64,000 nucleotides of DNA from Raphanus sativus (Eukaryota > Streptophyta > Magnoliopsida > Brassicales > Brassicaceae). Positions within the stretch are counted from its first letter, which is position 1. Each line of letters opens with the position of its first letter. Made by a program: the position numbers and the translations under genes. Of this stretch, positions 22,686-33,959 are shown piece by piece. Below the pieces are notes generated by a model that saw only the letters and a program-made list of their open reading frames with translations, was not told where the DNA came from and made no database searches. Where the stretch lies: NCBI RefSeq assembly GCF_000801105.2, contig NC_079514.1, forward strand, positions 6,448,001 to 6,512,000, in the 5' to 3' direction.

Positions 22686-23439
22686 TCTATACTATTATTT
22701 ATGAAGTGATTTTGCTTACTTGTCATGTTTTCCATGATTTTAGCTAATTTTGCTTATTTGTCATATTTTTATTAAGTTTAAGTTAAATTATCATTGATGT
22801 ATTATTTGTTTTGAGCTGAGTCACTAAATTATTAATTTAAAATAATAGCCTTGATGAATATTCTATATAAATAAAAATGAATTTTTTTATTAATATTAAA
22901 TTAATATGTTATATTAACTTTTCTTATTTGTCATATTTTTATTAGGTTTTAGACTTTTAGATAGGTTATTAATTTATTATTAGTTTCTAACTATTCACTA
23001 ATTTATTTTAATGATATAAAGTTTATATGTTATATGCTATATTAAATAATTGATTACAAAATAATATTTTAAAATTATCAAAAAAAGATAATTCTTCTAT
23101 ATATATTCTTTTTTTGTGCCTATCTGAAAAAAATATTTTTATTATAAAAGTTAAAAAAAATTAAGATACAAAACAATTTATATTAAATATTAGTCAAGCA
23201 AAAAATATAAATATATTTTCTAAACTATCTCTAGGATATGACTGTTTTAAAAAAACTTAACACAATAATAAGTATATATTTTGATTAAAAATATTTGACA
23301 TATATAAATATTTTGATGTTTGATTTAACTATTTAAAAACATAAATAATAATTTATTATGCTGGTTTTAGATTAATAAGACATAAACTTATAAGTATTTA
23401 TAAGAAATTTATGCGCGCATGTGCGGACAAACCACCTAG
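22686..23439 (+). mobile_element. Non-autonomous Helitron (754 bp) inserted in the satellite array
   Basis: It begins TCTATACTATTATTTATG after A22685 and ends GCGCGCATGTGCGGACAAACCACCTAG before T23440. Removing it restores TTGATATATGAGTATT, the monomer sequence seen dozens of times around it, so the empty site is directly visible. TC start, CTAG end, A/T target, no target duplication and a short GC-rich subterminal hairpin are the diagnostic Helitron features. There is no Rep/helicase coding, so it depends on an element elsewhere. Confidence 0.88.
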
Positions 23440-26400
23440 TATATGAGTATTGTTACAATTTTTTTCATCAATATAGTGTATTTTTAAATATTTTTTAAAA
23501 CACTTCTATTTTTGGAAAATTTTCATTTTATACAGAACTATTATAGAGTTTAGATTGTGATTTTGAAATTAGGATAACAAGATTTTTTTTATATATATGA
23601 GTATTTTTACAGAATTTTTCATCAATATGTTATATTTTAAAATATTTTTTAGAATTGCTATTTTGGAAAGGTATCATTTTAATGGAAAAATTGTAGATTT
23701 TAGATTGTGATTTCGAAATTAGAATTAATAGATTTTTTTTATATATTAAATTTTATTACATAATTTTTCATCAAATATGTTGTATTTTTAAATTAGTTTT
23801 TTTAATAAAAACTGCTATTTTTGGAAAGTTTTCATTTAATAACGAAATACTTTAGATTTAGGGTTGTGATTTTGAAATTAGGATAACAAGAATTTTTTGT
23901 TGATATATGAGTATTCTTTGAAAAAATTTCATCAAAAGGTTGTATTTTTAAATTATGTTTTATTTTTAAATTGCTATTTTTGTAAAGTTTTCATTTTATA
24001 GAGAACTACTGTAGATTCGGGGTTGTGATCTTGAAATTAGGATAACAAGAATTTTTGTTGATATATGAGTATTCTTACAGAAGTTTTCATCAATAAGCTG
24101 AATTTTTAAATATTTGTTTTTTAAAATTGCTATTTTTAGAAAGTTTTCATTTTATAAAGAATTATTGTAGATTTTGGGTTGTGATTTTGAAATTAGGATA
24201 ACAAGAATTTTTTCATTGATATATGAGTATTTTTACAGATTTTTTCATCAATATAGTGTATTTTAAAATATTTTTTTAAAACTTCTATTTTTAGAATTTT
24301 TTTATTTTATACAGAACTATTATAGATTTTCGATTGTGATTTTGAAATTAGGATAATAAGAATTTTTATTGATATATGAGTATTCTTATAGAATTTTTCA
24401 TCAATAGGTTATATTTTAAAATATTTTTTAAAAAATTTGCTATGTTTGGAAAGGTTTCATTTTAATGAGAAAAATTGTAGATTTTAGATTGTGATTTTGA
24501 AATTTGAATTAAAATATTTTATATATATATATATAAAACATTATTACATAATTTTTCATCAAATAGGTTGTATTTTTAAATAAGGTTTTATGAAAAACTG
24601 CTATTTTTGGAAAGTTTTCATTTTATAAGCAAATGCTTTAGATTTAAGGTTGTGATTTTGAAATTAGGATAACAAGAATTTTTGTCGATATATGAGTATT
24701 CTTACAAATACCAAGAGGTTGTATTTTTAAATAATGTTTCTTTAAAATTGCTATTTTGTAAAGTTTTCATTTTATAGAGAACTACTATAGATTTGGGGTT
24801 GTGGATTTGAAATTGGGATCATGAACTTTTGTTGATATATGAGTATTTTTAAAGAATTTTTCATCAATATGTTGCATTTTTAAATAATTTTTTAAAATCT
24901 GCTGTTTTTGGAAAGTTTTCATTTTGTAGAGAAATTTTGTAGATTTGGGGTTGTGATTTTGAGATTAGAATAACAAGAATTTTTGTTGATATATGAGCAT
25001 TATTACATACTTTTTCATCAATAGGTTATTATAAATATTTTTTTTTAAACTGCTATTTTTGGAAAGGTTTCATTTTAATGATTAATATTGTAGATCTTAG
25101 ATTGTGATTTTGAAATTAGAATTACAAGAATTTTTTTTCTATATTATTACATAATTTTTCATCAAATAGTTGTATTTTTAAATATTTTTTTTCAAAACTG
25201 CTATTTTTGGAAAGTTTTAATTTTATAGAGAACTATTGTAGATTTGATGTTGTGATTTTGAAACTAGAATAAAAAGAATTTTTGTTGATATATGAGTATT
25301 CTTACAGAATTTTTCATCAATAAATTGAGTTTTTATTTTTTTTTCTAAAATTCTGCTATTTTGGGAAAGTTTTCATTTTATAGAGAACTACATTAGATTT
25401 GTTGAGATTTTGAAATTAGGATAACAAGAATTTTTTTGTTGATATATGAGTATTCTTACAGAATTTTTCATCAATATGATGCATTTTTAAATAATTTTTT
25501 TAAAAATCTGTTGTTTTAGGAAAGTTTTCGTTTTATAGAGAACTATTGTAGATTTGGGGTTGTGATTTTGAAATTAGAGTAACACGAATTTTTGTTGATA
25601 TATGAGTATTCTTACATAATTTTTCATCAAAATGTTATATTTTAAATATTTTTTAAAGCTGCTATTTCTGGAAAGGTTTCATTTTAATGATAAATATTGT
25701 AGATTTTAGATTGTGATTTTGAAATTTGAATTACAAGAATTTTTTCTATATGATTATATAATTTTTCATCAAATAAGTTGTATTTTTAAACAATTTTTTT
25801 AAAAAACTGATATTTTTGAAAAGTTTTCATTTTATAGAGACCTATTGTAGATTTGATGTTGTAATTTTGAAACTAGGATAAAAAGAATTTTTGTTGATAT
25901 ATGAGTATTCTTACAGAATTTTTCACCAATAGACTGAATTTTTAATTTTTTTTAAAAAATCTGCTATTTTGGGAAAGTTTTCATTTTATAGAGAACTACA
26001 TTAGTTTTGGGGTTGTGATTTTGAAATTAGAGTGACAAGAATTTTTGTTGATATATGAGTATTCTTACAGAATTTTTCATCAATAGGATGAATTTTTAAA
26101 TAATTTTTAAAAAATCTGTTGTTTTGGGAAAACTTTTATTTTATTTTTTTGTCATCAAACATATAGACTCATAGGAAATTTTTTATTTTATAGAGAACTA
26201 TTGTAGATTTGGGGTTGTGATTTTGAAATTAGAGTAACAAGAATTTTTGTTGATATATGAGTATTCTTACATAATTTATCATCAATAGGTTATATTTTAA
26301 ATATTTTTTTAAAGCTGCTATTTTTGGAAAGGTTTCATTTTAATGATAAATATTGTAGATTTTAGATTGTGATTTTGAAATTAGAATTAGAATTACAAAA

Positions 26401-26842
26401 AATTGTTTATAAATATTATTACATAATTTTTCATAATATCATTAAAACTGCTATTTTGGGAAAGTTTTCATTTTATAGAGAACTACATAGATTTGGGGTT
26501 GTGATTTTGAAATTAGGATAACAAGAATATATGTTGATATATGAGTATTCTTACATAATTTTTCATCCATAAATTTCATTTTTAAATAATGTTTTAAAAA
26601 CTATTATTTTCTGATAGTTTTCATTTTACAAAGAACTATTGTAGATTTGGGGTTGTAATTTTGAAATTAGGATAACAAGAATTTTTGTTTATATTAGTAT
26701 TCTTACAAAAAATTTCAGAAATAGTTTGTATTTTTAAATAACTATTTTTAAAACTGTTATTTTGGAAAAATTTCATTTTATTGAAAACTACTTTAGATTT
26801 GGGGTTGTGATTTTGGAATTAGGATAACAAGAATTTTTGTTG

Positions 26843-27317
26843 ATACGCCGTATAAAACAGTGTTTATACAACGTTTAATTTATTTTGTGCTTAGATTTTG
26901 AAATATTTTTTCTAATTACAAGAATATTTGTTGATATATGAGTATTCTTACATAATTTTTCATCCATAAATTGCATTTTTAAATAATGTTTTAAAAACTA
27001 TTATTTTCTGATAGTTTTCATTTTACAAAGAACTATTGTAGATTTGGGGTTGTGATTTTGATATTAGGATAACAAGAATTTTTGTTTATATTAGTATTCT
27101 TACAAAAAATTTCATAAATAGTTTGTATTTTTAAATAACTATTTTTAAAACTGTTATTTTTGGAAAATTTTCATTTTATTGAAAACTATTTTAGATTTGG
27201 GGTTGTGATTTTGGAATTAGGATAACACGAATTTTTGTTGATACGCCGTATAAAACAGTGTTTATACAACGTTTAATTTATTTTGTGCTTAGATTTTGAA
27301 GTATTTTTTCTAATTAC
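26843..27317. repeat. Palindrome-bearing block duplicated about 395 bp apart
   Basis: GATACGCCGTATAAAACAG with the following 60 bp occurs at 26843-26921 and 27238-27317. Inside it, GTATAAA and TTTATAC flank ACAGTG as a 7-bp perfect palindrome, extended by ACG and CGT. It replaces monomer sequence at both sites and marks the right edge of the array. Confidence 0.8.
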
Positions 27318-27893
27318 AATTTTTGATTCTTTTGACTTCATTTGTAGCAGTTAATTTATGTTTTATTTTCAATATTCCATAAATAAATATAATGTATAAT
27401 CTATTTAATTATGCTTGATATTTTTTTATTGTTACATATAACTTATGTAATTATTTTATTTATTACTATGGTATTTATTTAAAATATATCTACCGTATAT
27501 ACTCCGTATATACATCCATATGATATACAGTAATCCAACTCCCGGTTAGCATATAGCATTTTAGAACACTAATATATTTTATGTAAATATCTGTTTGTTT
27601 ATACATCTTTAGAAGTAATTTTCATCTTTATATTATTGATAATATTCTTAAAATATATTTACATATTTAAGATAACAACGACCCTAAATGCAAATAAGAA
27701 AACTAACCAAAATTTTAATATGTTTAGAATAAAAAATATTATAGTTGAATTCAGAGAAATAGATGAACCTTCTGTGGATTTTATTTTTGTGGGAAAAAAT
27801 ATCTTTTTGTGGATATTAGTTTTGTTTGGTATTTTTCCCTAAAAGCCTAAAGATGTTAACGAGGTGTATAAGATCAAATCTGGGCAGGTAAAT
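27318..27893. other. AT-rich spacer, no gene seen
   Basis: This holds low-complexity A/T sequence with short repeats such as CCGTATATACTCCGTATATAC (about 27490). A 68-codon open frame (27636-27842) has no family features. Confidence 0.5.
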
Positions 27894-28106
27894 ACAATGG
27901 AAGCAGTAACCATGCGGTGGTGGACTAGTGGTTTTGAGGAAGGTTCGGCCCCAATACGGATCCGGCTTCGAAATCTCGTGTAATTATTTGGGCAAGCGTT
28001 AAATCGCAAAAATACATGAAGTATCGTAAATTTTGTGGGATTAGTCGGTTGACCTCGGTCGCCTGATCTCCACGGTTATTAGAAAAAGAAAACAATGGAA
28101 GCAGTA
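27894..28106 (+). mobile_element. SINE with perfect 15-bp target-site duplication
   Basis: ACAATGGAAGCAGTA flanks the insertion at 27894-27908 and 28092-28106. The 183-bp body starts ACCATGCGGTGGTGGACTAG (A-box-like GGTGGACTAGTGG) and has a B-box-like GGCTTCGAAATC at about 27963. It ends in an A-rich GAAAAAGAA tail, so it is a tRNA-derived plant SINE in plus orientation. The intact duplication suggests a fairly recent insertion. Confidence 0.88.
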
Positions 28107-28592
28107 TGCTAGTATGGTATGCAAGTAAGTTGACAATGAGCCTATACACAGGCCTAGTTCTATAGACGGGACCTATATAGTGGCCTAACTCTACTGACGG
28201 GACCTATTGACTGGGCCTAATTCTATATACCGGCCTGTAGGTTGGACCGTTGCAGAATTTAGTGTAGATTAGTGTAGTGGTTCTTTACCGAGAGCGGATC
28301 TGAACACTACTTAGTAAAATTTTGGTTGACTTATAATTTTAAAAATAACATATATAGAAATAAAGCTTCAACGTATACAAAAAAATATATTAAAATTATT
28401 ACTAAATGTTTATGGGCGCTAAAATCTTAAAACCGGCCACTTTTGTTAAACTGCTAATTTTGAGAAGAAACAAAAGTATTATTAATATACAACTTGCGAG
28501 AACATTACACGCCAAGAGCTAAGACCAAGAAAAATCGAGAGAACATTGAAAAAGACTATAGACTCGTGGGACTAATTACATTTACATATCTA
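28107..28592. other. Short degenerate tandem repeat and ZIP 3' flank
   Basis: At 28148-28245 the phrase CCTA(A/G)TTCTATA...GACGGGACCTAT recurs about three times as an imperfect repeat of about 35 bp. The rest is AT-rich sequence downstream of the first ZIP gene. No gene seen. Confidence 0.5.
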
Positions 28593-28732
28593 TCAAAAGA
28601 CATGTTCTTTCAAATGTGATAGATAGTACCACGTAAGTGCATTACGAGGAAATAAAACCGATAGAGGATCAAGACTTAAACCTAAAAACGGTTCTTCAGT
28701 TCGATAAAGAAATCCACATGCCGCAGCATTAG

Positions 28733-29975
28733 TTAGGCCCATTTGGCGAGAATCGACATTCCACCGCACCCTAGAAGAGCTGCGGCCAAACATTTGAGCT
28801 GCATTTTGATGCTGCCTTGAAGCTTTGGCCCCATGAACTCTGCAGCTAAAAGGTCAACGAGTGCCATGTAGATGAGCAATCCGGCCGAGCATGCATTGAG
28901 AAGTCCAACAGTTATCAACGCATTAGGACTGTTTTCTCTGTAAACTGTTGATAGAGCAATTCCTAACGCTATTCCGAATGGCGTTGTCACGGCGAAAAAG
29001 AACGCCATAACAAACTTTTTCAAGTTCGTGTACTCAGCCTGAAAATATGCCAAACATTAAACATTTGAAGAAGATAAGATAAAAGTTTATTATATACAAT
29101 TTATATACCTGGAGAATGCAACCTCCAAGTCCCATGCCTTCAAACATTTGATGGAAGCAAAGAGCTGCGATGAGTCCTTTAATGGTGCAAGTATCATTAG
29201 TTGCTCCTAGAGACAGTCCAATGACCACAGAGTGAACTATTATTCCAAGCTCCAAGACCTAAATATCCATCGAAATTAAATTGAATGATATTCAGTAATA
29301 TGTCATCTAAACTGATAAAGTCAAAAAGAAGAAAAAAATAGTAATGTGTCGATTAATAAGTTTATAATATTTCCATGTGTATTTACTACTAACCATAGCT
29401 ATGACTCGGTATCGCAAGAGTTGTGCACTCGTGGAATCATCATCTTTCGTTGGTAAGGTAACATTATTTGCGGGGCCGTGACCATGACCATGGGGTATGA
29501 TCCCAACTGCGTTTTTGCTAGTATAGAGGCTCGTAGCCATGGAATCGATGGCTAGAGTGATTAGACCGGACAACATAGCGAGAAATCCCGTGAAGGGAAA
29601 CTTGTGCCACGGGTTCTCTTCAAGACATTGTGATGATAACATGTCGAAAGAATCGGGCAACACGTGCATAAAACCGGTTCCGAGGATGATCCCGGAGGCA
29701 AAGCATTTAACAACTGTGAAAATGTCACCGTCGGGTCGGAGGAACGGCACAGAACGGCTAAAGAGAGGAGCACCCACCCCAATCATGCTAGCGACTAGGA
29801 TTGTGGCGATAGCTATGATTTTGAGAGGCAAAGCTTTAGCTTTGTTGACGCACGGGTTCGCTGACTCGCTTGCGCATTCATCAGGCACCGTTGAAGTTGC
29901 TGAAGAAATTGTAAACGAGACAAAGATGAGTATGATGAAGGTTGTTTTGATTAAAAGTGTTGAAGTTGAAGCCAT
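28733..29975 (-). CDS. ZIP8-like: ZIP metal transporter, copy 1 (three exons)
   Basis: Exons on the minus strand are 29975-29394, 29258-29109 and 29038-28733, phase 0, giving 345 residues. An N-terminal signal segment is followed by a Cys-containing stretch ([16 protein letters not shown]) and the predicted eight-helix ZIP fold. The cytosolic loop between helices 3 and 4 bears HGHGHG. Helix 4 has the signature [12 protein letters not shown] and helix 5 has [11 protein letters not shown], the His/Glu residues that line the metal path. ZIP family proteins import zinc, iron and related cations across the plasma membrane. A TATA box lies at about 30047-30054 (minus-strand TATATAAA). No perfect zinc-deficiency element (RTGTCGACAY) was found in the first 300 bp upstream. 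Reading frame and splice sites are intact. Confidence 0.93.
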
Positions 29976-31259
29976 TTTTTTTTTCTTTTGGAGTTGTGTT
30001 TCAGATTGTAAAATGTTTGTGTCTTTGGACTTGTTGGATGAGTCGGTTTATATAGTAATGTGTGCCGGTATATTTCATGCCATTTATTGTCGCAGCTGAA
30101 GAAATTATTGTTTTTCAGTTGACATACTCTATTTATATTCCTTAGGATAAGAATAAAATGTATATTGTCTATTATATATGTATAAATTAGTTTTGTGAAA
30201 GTGTTATTATATAATCATGGAAAATATAAAATTGAAGTTTTTAAAGTTCTAAATCTCTTTGTTTTTTGTTTTTATATTAGTTGTTGTTTTAAGTTAATTA
30301 TTGTATCCAAATTTATAAATATTTAATTTCTTTTAAATAAATACATCATTAATTATCAATTTAACCAAAAATTCAAATAATAAATGCAATAAAAATTATA
30401 AAGTACAAAAATTATATAGCAGAAAAATTTAATAAATTTAAATTAAAAATTGAAAAACATTATTTAATCTGAGACACAATAATTATATTAAAATTGAAGG
30501 ACTAGTATGTTTGGGTCATTAGACAAGTTACAGGTTGTCACAATTCATATGTGCTCTTTTTTTATCTTTACACTAAGTTGGTATTGGTACGTTTTCAGGC
30601 CAATTCATTTTATAGCATTAAGTATCTTCTTCTCGGAACCGGTCAGATCAGCGGATAAAGTCTATCAAAAAAAAAAAACTAGAATGAATAGAATTGTAAA
30701 ATGCAGTCGCGTAATATGCAAAATTGGCTGTTCCATTAATTGGTTCAAACAAATCTTGACCTAAATTCACAACTACAGATTCATTTGCCGAGTCCAAAAT
30801 ATGATACACAATATGACTTTGATACACAATGACTTCTCTACCCGATAAAGAAGGAAATACAATTATATTTTATTCTGAAGATAAGAAAATATGTTTTTGT
30901 ATCTTTTCTACGTGTTAAGAAAACCCAACTCTATAAAGTGGAAGCTTTCAACCATTTGATCACCGTCATTGGGTTACTGATGTACCTTCTTGTGTTGATG
31001 ATGTTATTATATTTTTATTCTAAGATAGCATACCCTACAATTATTAGAATGTGTGTATATTTACGTCAAATTATCAAAACAAATACGATGATATTGGTCC
31101 AACCGGTAGCAATGTGAATATCAACAAAGAATCCACTTCGAATACATAAACAAAATAAACTTCAGAAATTAACCAATATGGTATGCATATTGTTAACGAC
31201 CCAAGAACCAGTTCAAATCACATATAATTATAAAACTTCTGATTTTCGAGAATAGAGCT
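29976..31259. other. Promoter of ZIP copy 1 and AT-rich spacer
   Basis: Beyond the first 100-200 bp of promoter I see no gene. A SINE 3' fragment lies at about 30596-30678: TATAGCATTAAGTATCTTCT followed by CGGTCAGATCAGCGGATAAA and 12 A, matching the tail of the SINE at 13034-13340. Remaining sequence is low-complexity. Confidence 0.5.
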
Positions 31260-32090
31260 ATTCCTGCTTTTTGTTTGGTCAATGCAGTACCTAGTCGTTC
31301 TCCTGGTCGAGCCGAACATGGTGCCTCCAGGCACTATCATCTGGAACTCCGACGCCGCATGGTCTAGAGATACCCTCTCTGCAGGCCTTGGTTGGGTCTC
31401 CTCATCTGAGCTCGCTCCGTCACTCACCGGTTCAAAAGTCTGCGCGAATGTATCATCGCCTTTACTCACTGAAACGCTTGCTTTGAGGGAAACGGTAGCT
31501 GAAGCACAAGTCCTCTCCGCCGACAACGTCTGGATTAGATCCGATTCTGAAAAGTTCATCAGCAGGGCCGGCTCAACATCCACGTAGACCTTTGGGCAAA
31601 AACAAAATTTTTGGGCCTGTTAGTATTAATCTTTAATATTTTAATTATTATCAAATTTATTTTTAATACAAAAGTAAAAATTCATATGTTTTTCTTTGTT
31701 TTGATTACAATGTTACGTATTATTATATTTTGTAACACTATTTAAATTTAGTTCTAGTACACATATGTTGATAAAAGAAAAAAAAATAAAAAAAAAATTA
31801 AAAGTTGGGATGGGTCCTGGGGCGGTCGCACTTACCACCCGGTATAGTAAGCCGGCACTGTTCATCAGAGATATACACTCGAGGATGTATCTGATGGAAC
31901 TCTATGGAGTTCTCATAGATGTGGAGTGCCTATCCCGTTCTTTCGACTTTATTGTGTTTTCTTTTATTCAAGAGATCAAAACTCTGCTGCAGATCGTCTT
32001 GCGAATCTGTTCTTTGTTTCTTTCTTTGAGATCTTGTATTAAACTCTTTCTTAGTTAATGCAAGTATTGGTTGTTCAAAAAGAAAAAGAG
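31260..32090 (+). pseudogene. LINE remnant: RNase H domain of a non-LTR retrotransposon, split by a hAT MITE
   Basis: The plus strand at 31282-31562 encodes an RNase H-like domain: WNSDAAW with its Asp, the SPLLTETLALRE segment with its Glu, and IRSDSEKF with its Asp. This is the arrangement in the C-terminal RNase H of plant LINEs. It is interrupted at 31563-31860 and resumes at 31869, where one frame gives the terminal NSAADRLANLF motif (about 31978-32010). An A-rich tail follows at about 32073-32086. Only the 3' end of the element survives; no reverse transcriptase is present here. Frame shifts and the inserted MITE make it non-functional. Confidence 0.78.
31563..31860. mobile_element. hAT-type MITE (298 bp) with 8-bp target duplication
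   Basis: TTCATCAG flanks the element at 31555-31562 and 31861-31868. The ends are CAGGGCCGGCTCAAC and, reverse-complemented, CAGTGCCGGCTTAC, a typical hAT terminal inverted repeat. No transposase. It interrupts the RNase H domain of a LINE remnant, so it arrived after that element. Confidence 0.9.
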
Positions 32091-33959
32091 ATCCATCACA
32101 ACCCGGGTATTTGTAATTTCAATTATATTTGATACTTGACTTATTTTGTACGAATACAAATTTGGACTTGTAAATAAATATTTGCTTAAGAATAAATTAC
32201 TTACAAGTTATTTGTTATGATTTAGTACTTGTTAATTACTTTACAAGTACTTGTGAATTATTTACACATATTTTTGAATATTTAAAATGTTGTATCTGTG
32301 TGTCTTAAATCTCTGATGCATCAGTAAAATGCCCATCACTCGTGGATCGGACATAGTCAAGGCGTCGTAGGCGCAAGGAAGATAAACTCGCTATCAAGGT
32401 TGACATCTGGGGGTGCGGGGACCTACGGCCCCGCGGTACGGTATGCCTTTTTGGTTTAGGAAAATTACTATTCCTATTGGAAAAAGGAAATCGGGTTTTT
32501 TTGAGGCTGTATAATATAAATCTAAGGGTTTGTAAATTATTATCACATCATTAATAAGAAATCCTAAACGGATATTTGTCTCTGTTCTCTATTTTTCTTC
32601 TAACTTAATTCGTAGTTTCTGAATAATGTTCTATCAGAAACGAATATTAGAATTTATTTTGTTTACTTACTTAAAACAGAGAGTTAATATAAACGAAATA
32701 TTTATGCACAATGTAAAAGAGAGAGAAATGAGCAAAAACATGAATCTCTCGGTTAAGGGTAATGTTTACTCTTTTTTAACAACAAAAATATATTTTGATG
32801 CAATTAATAAGTAATATAAAGCCCAAAATCAGATATTTTTACATACTTGTTACTTATCTTATACTTACAAATATCTAAATTTCACATTTGATATCTGACT
32901 TGATAATGACTAGTACTTGAAAAATCAAAACAAAACAAGTAGGGATATGATAATATAAGACATGTAAAGAGTATACTATATCAAACCCTATATATAGGCC
33001 ACTTAAACCACCGATTGAGACATATGATACAAGATGACATTTTTGGTAAAAAAATTCCTATTAAGTTTTATAGCAATGTTGATATACAAACATAATTTAG
33101 AAACTTTTAATTGTAATATTTGTAAAAAATTTAGAATTGTTTATAAATTTTATCAACAGACATACTAACTAAATGTATTATTAAATTAGTATTATATTCA
33201 AATGCCTAAAAGATTATAGAAAATTATATACTAAGAAGATCCTAAACAAAAAAAAAGACTATAAGAATCTCCTCTTGTCTTTTTATTATATTTGATTCAT
33301 TTTGTTTTTTTCTAGTATCACTGTTATCATACATTATCATTATTATTTTTAATACAAATGAGTTAATATTTCATCTTGCGGGTTTATTAATACACCATCT
33401 GTTCTACATAGACACAAATTCTGAATTTTTTTCACAAAGATAAAACTTTTATATTTTTATAAATTTTCTATTATTTAATAATAGGAAGTCGTAACTTTTA
33501 ACAAAATTTATTAATTTTACTGCATTACTATTGGTTTAACTTTACTGAAAATTGATATTCGCAAAAGATAATGCATTTATGATACAAACTTAATTTGTTC
33601 CTAATATGTGTGAACTGTTCATAAATATTAAATTTGTGGCACGGAAAGAGTTGTAAAAATTATTTTATTTTTTATAATTTGCAAATCTTGAAAAAGAGTC
33701 TTATTTATTTAAATGACATGAGAAAACATTATACTACAAGAATTAATTATTACCCCGTAAACAAAAGGAAAGACTTGTTGAACCAACCACAATACATATA
33801 TATATTAAAAGACATTAAATATGATAGATACTAAGTATATCTTGTAAAGGGAAAAAAACACGATTAAAGAGTCGAGAGTTAAACCTAATGAGGTCTTTTA
33901 AGTTCGACAACGAAATCCACATGACTTCAATTCTGCAGTAGTACTATCCGTGGAATTAG
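32091..33959. other. Gene-free interval between ZIP copies 1 and 2
   Basis: About 32336-32615 is GC-richer (GACCTACGGCCCCGCGGTAC) and then reads like the transcribed end of a retrotransposon long terminal repeat (ATATTTGTCTCTGTTCTCTA). I could not define boundaries or a primer-binding site. About 33395-33610 is another copy of the CTGTT...ACAC-type AT-rich repeat. The remainder is low-complexity with no supported gene. Confidence 0.45.

Larger units (their letters stand above)
20409..27317. repeat. Satellite-like tandem array, monomer about 155 bp, about 40 copies
   Basis: The monomer is recognisable by ordered landmarks: TGTAGATTTGGGGTTGTGAT, TTTGAAATTAGGATAACAAG, TTGATATATGAGTATTC, TTTTTCATCAATAGGTTG, AACTGCTATTTTTGGAAAG, then TTTTCATTTTATAGAGAAC. 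Successive TGTAG landmarks between 24010 and 25546 are about 147-162 bp apart. A variant monomer (TTTTAATGA..., TAGATTTTAGATTG, AGAATTACAAG) recurs about every four monomers. The last 0.8 kb contains a roughly 395-bp duplication carrying GTATAAAACAGTGTTTATAC. No coding capacity. A Helitron splits it at 22686-23439. Copies are diverged, so the array is not recent. I cannot match it to a named satellite. Confidence 0.9.

Noticed and set aside
20409..27317. A CRISPR array
   Set aside because: Repeats are long, diverged and contiguous, without unique spacers. The host is a plant.
29976..30300. A zinc-deficiency response element (RTGTCGACAY) in the ZIP promoters
   Set aside because: Only partial matches such as ATTGTCGCAG were found near the three ZIP starts; CGACAT strings elsewhere are inside coding exons.
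32336..32615. A solo long terminal repeat
   Set aside because: The sequence resembles a transcribed LTR end, but TG...CA ends, a 5-bp duplication and a primer-binding site were not found. It is kept only as a comment.
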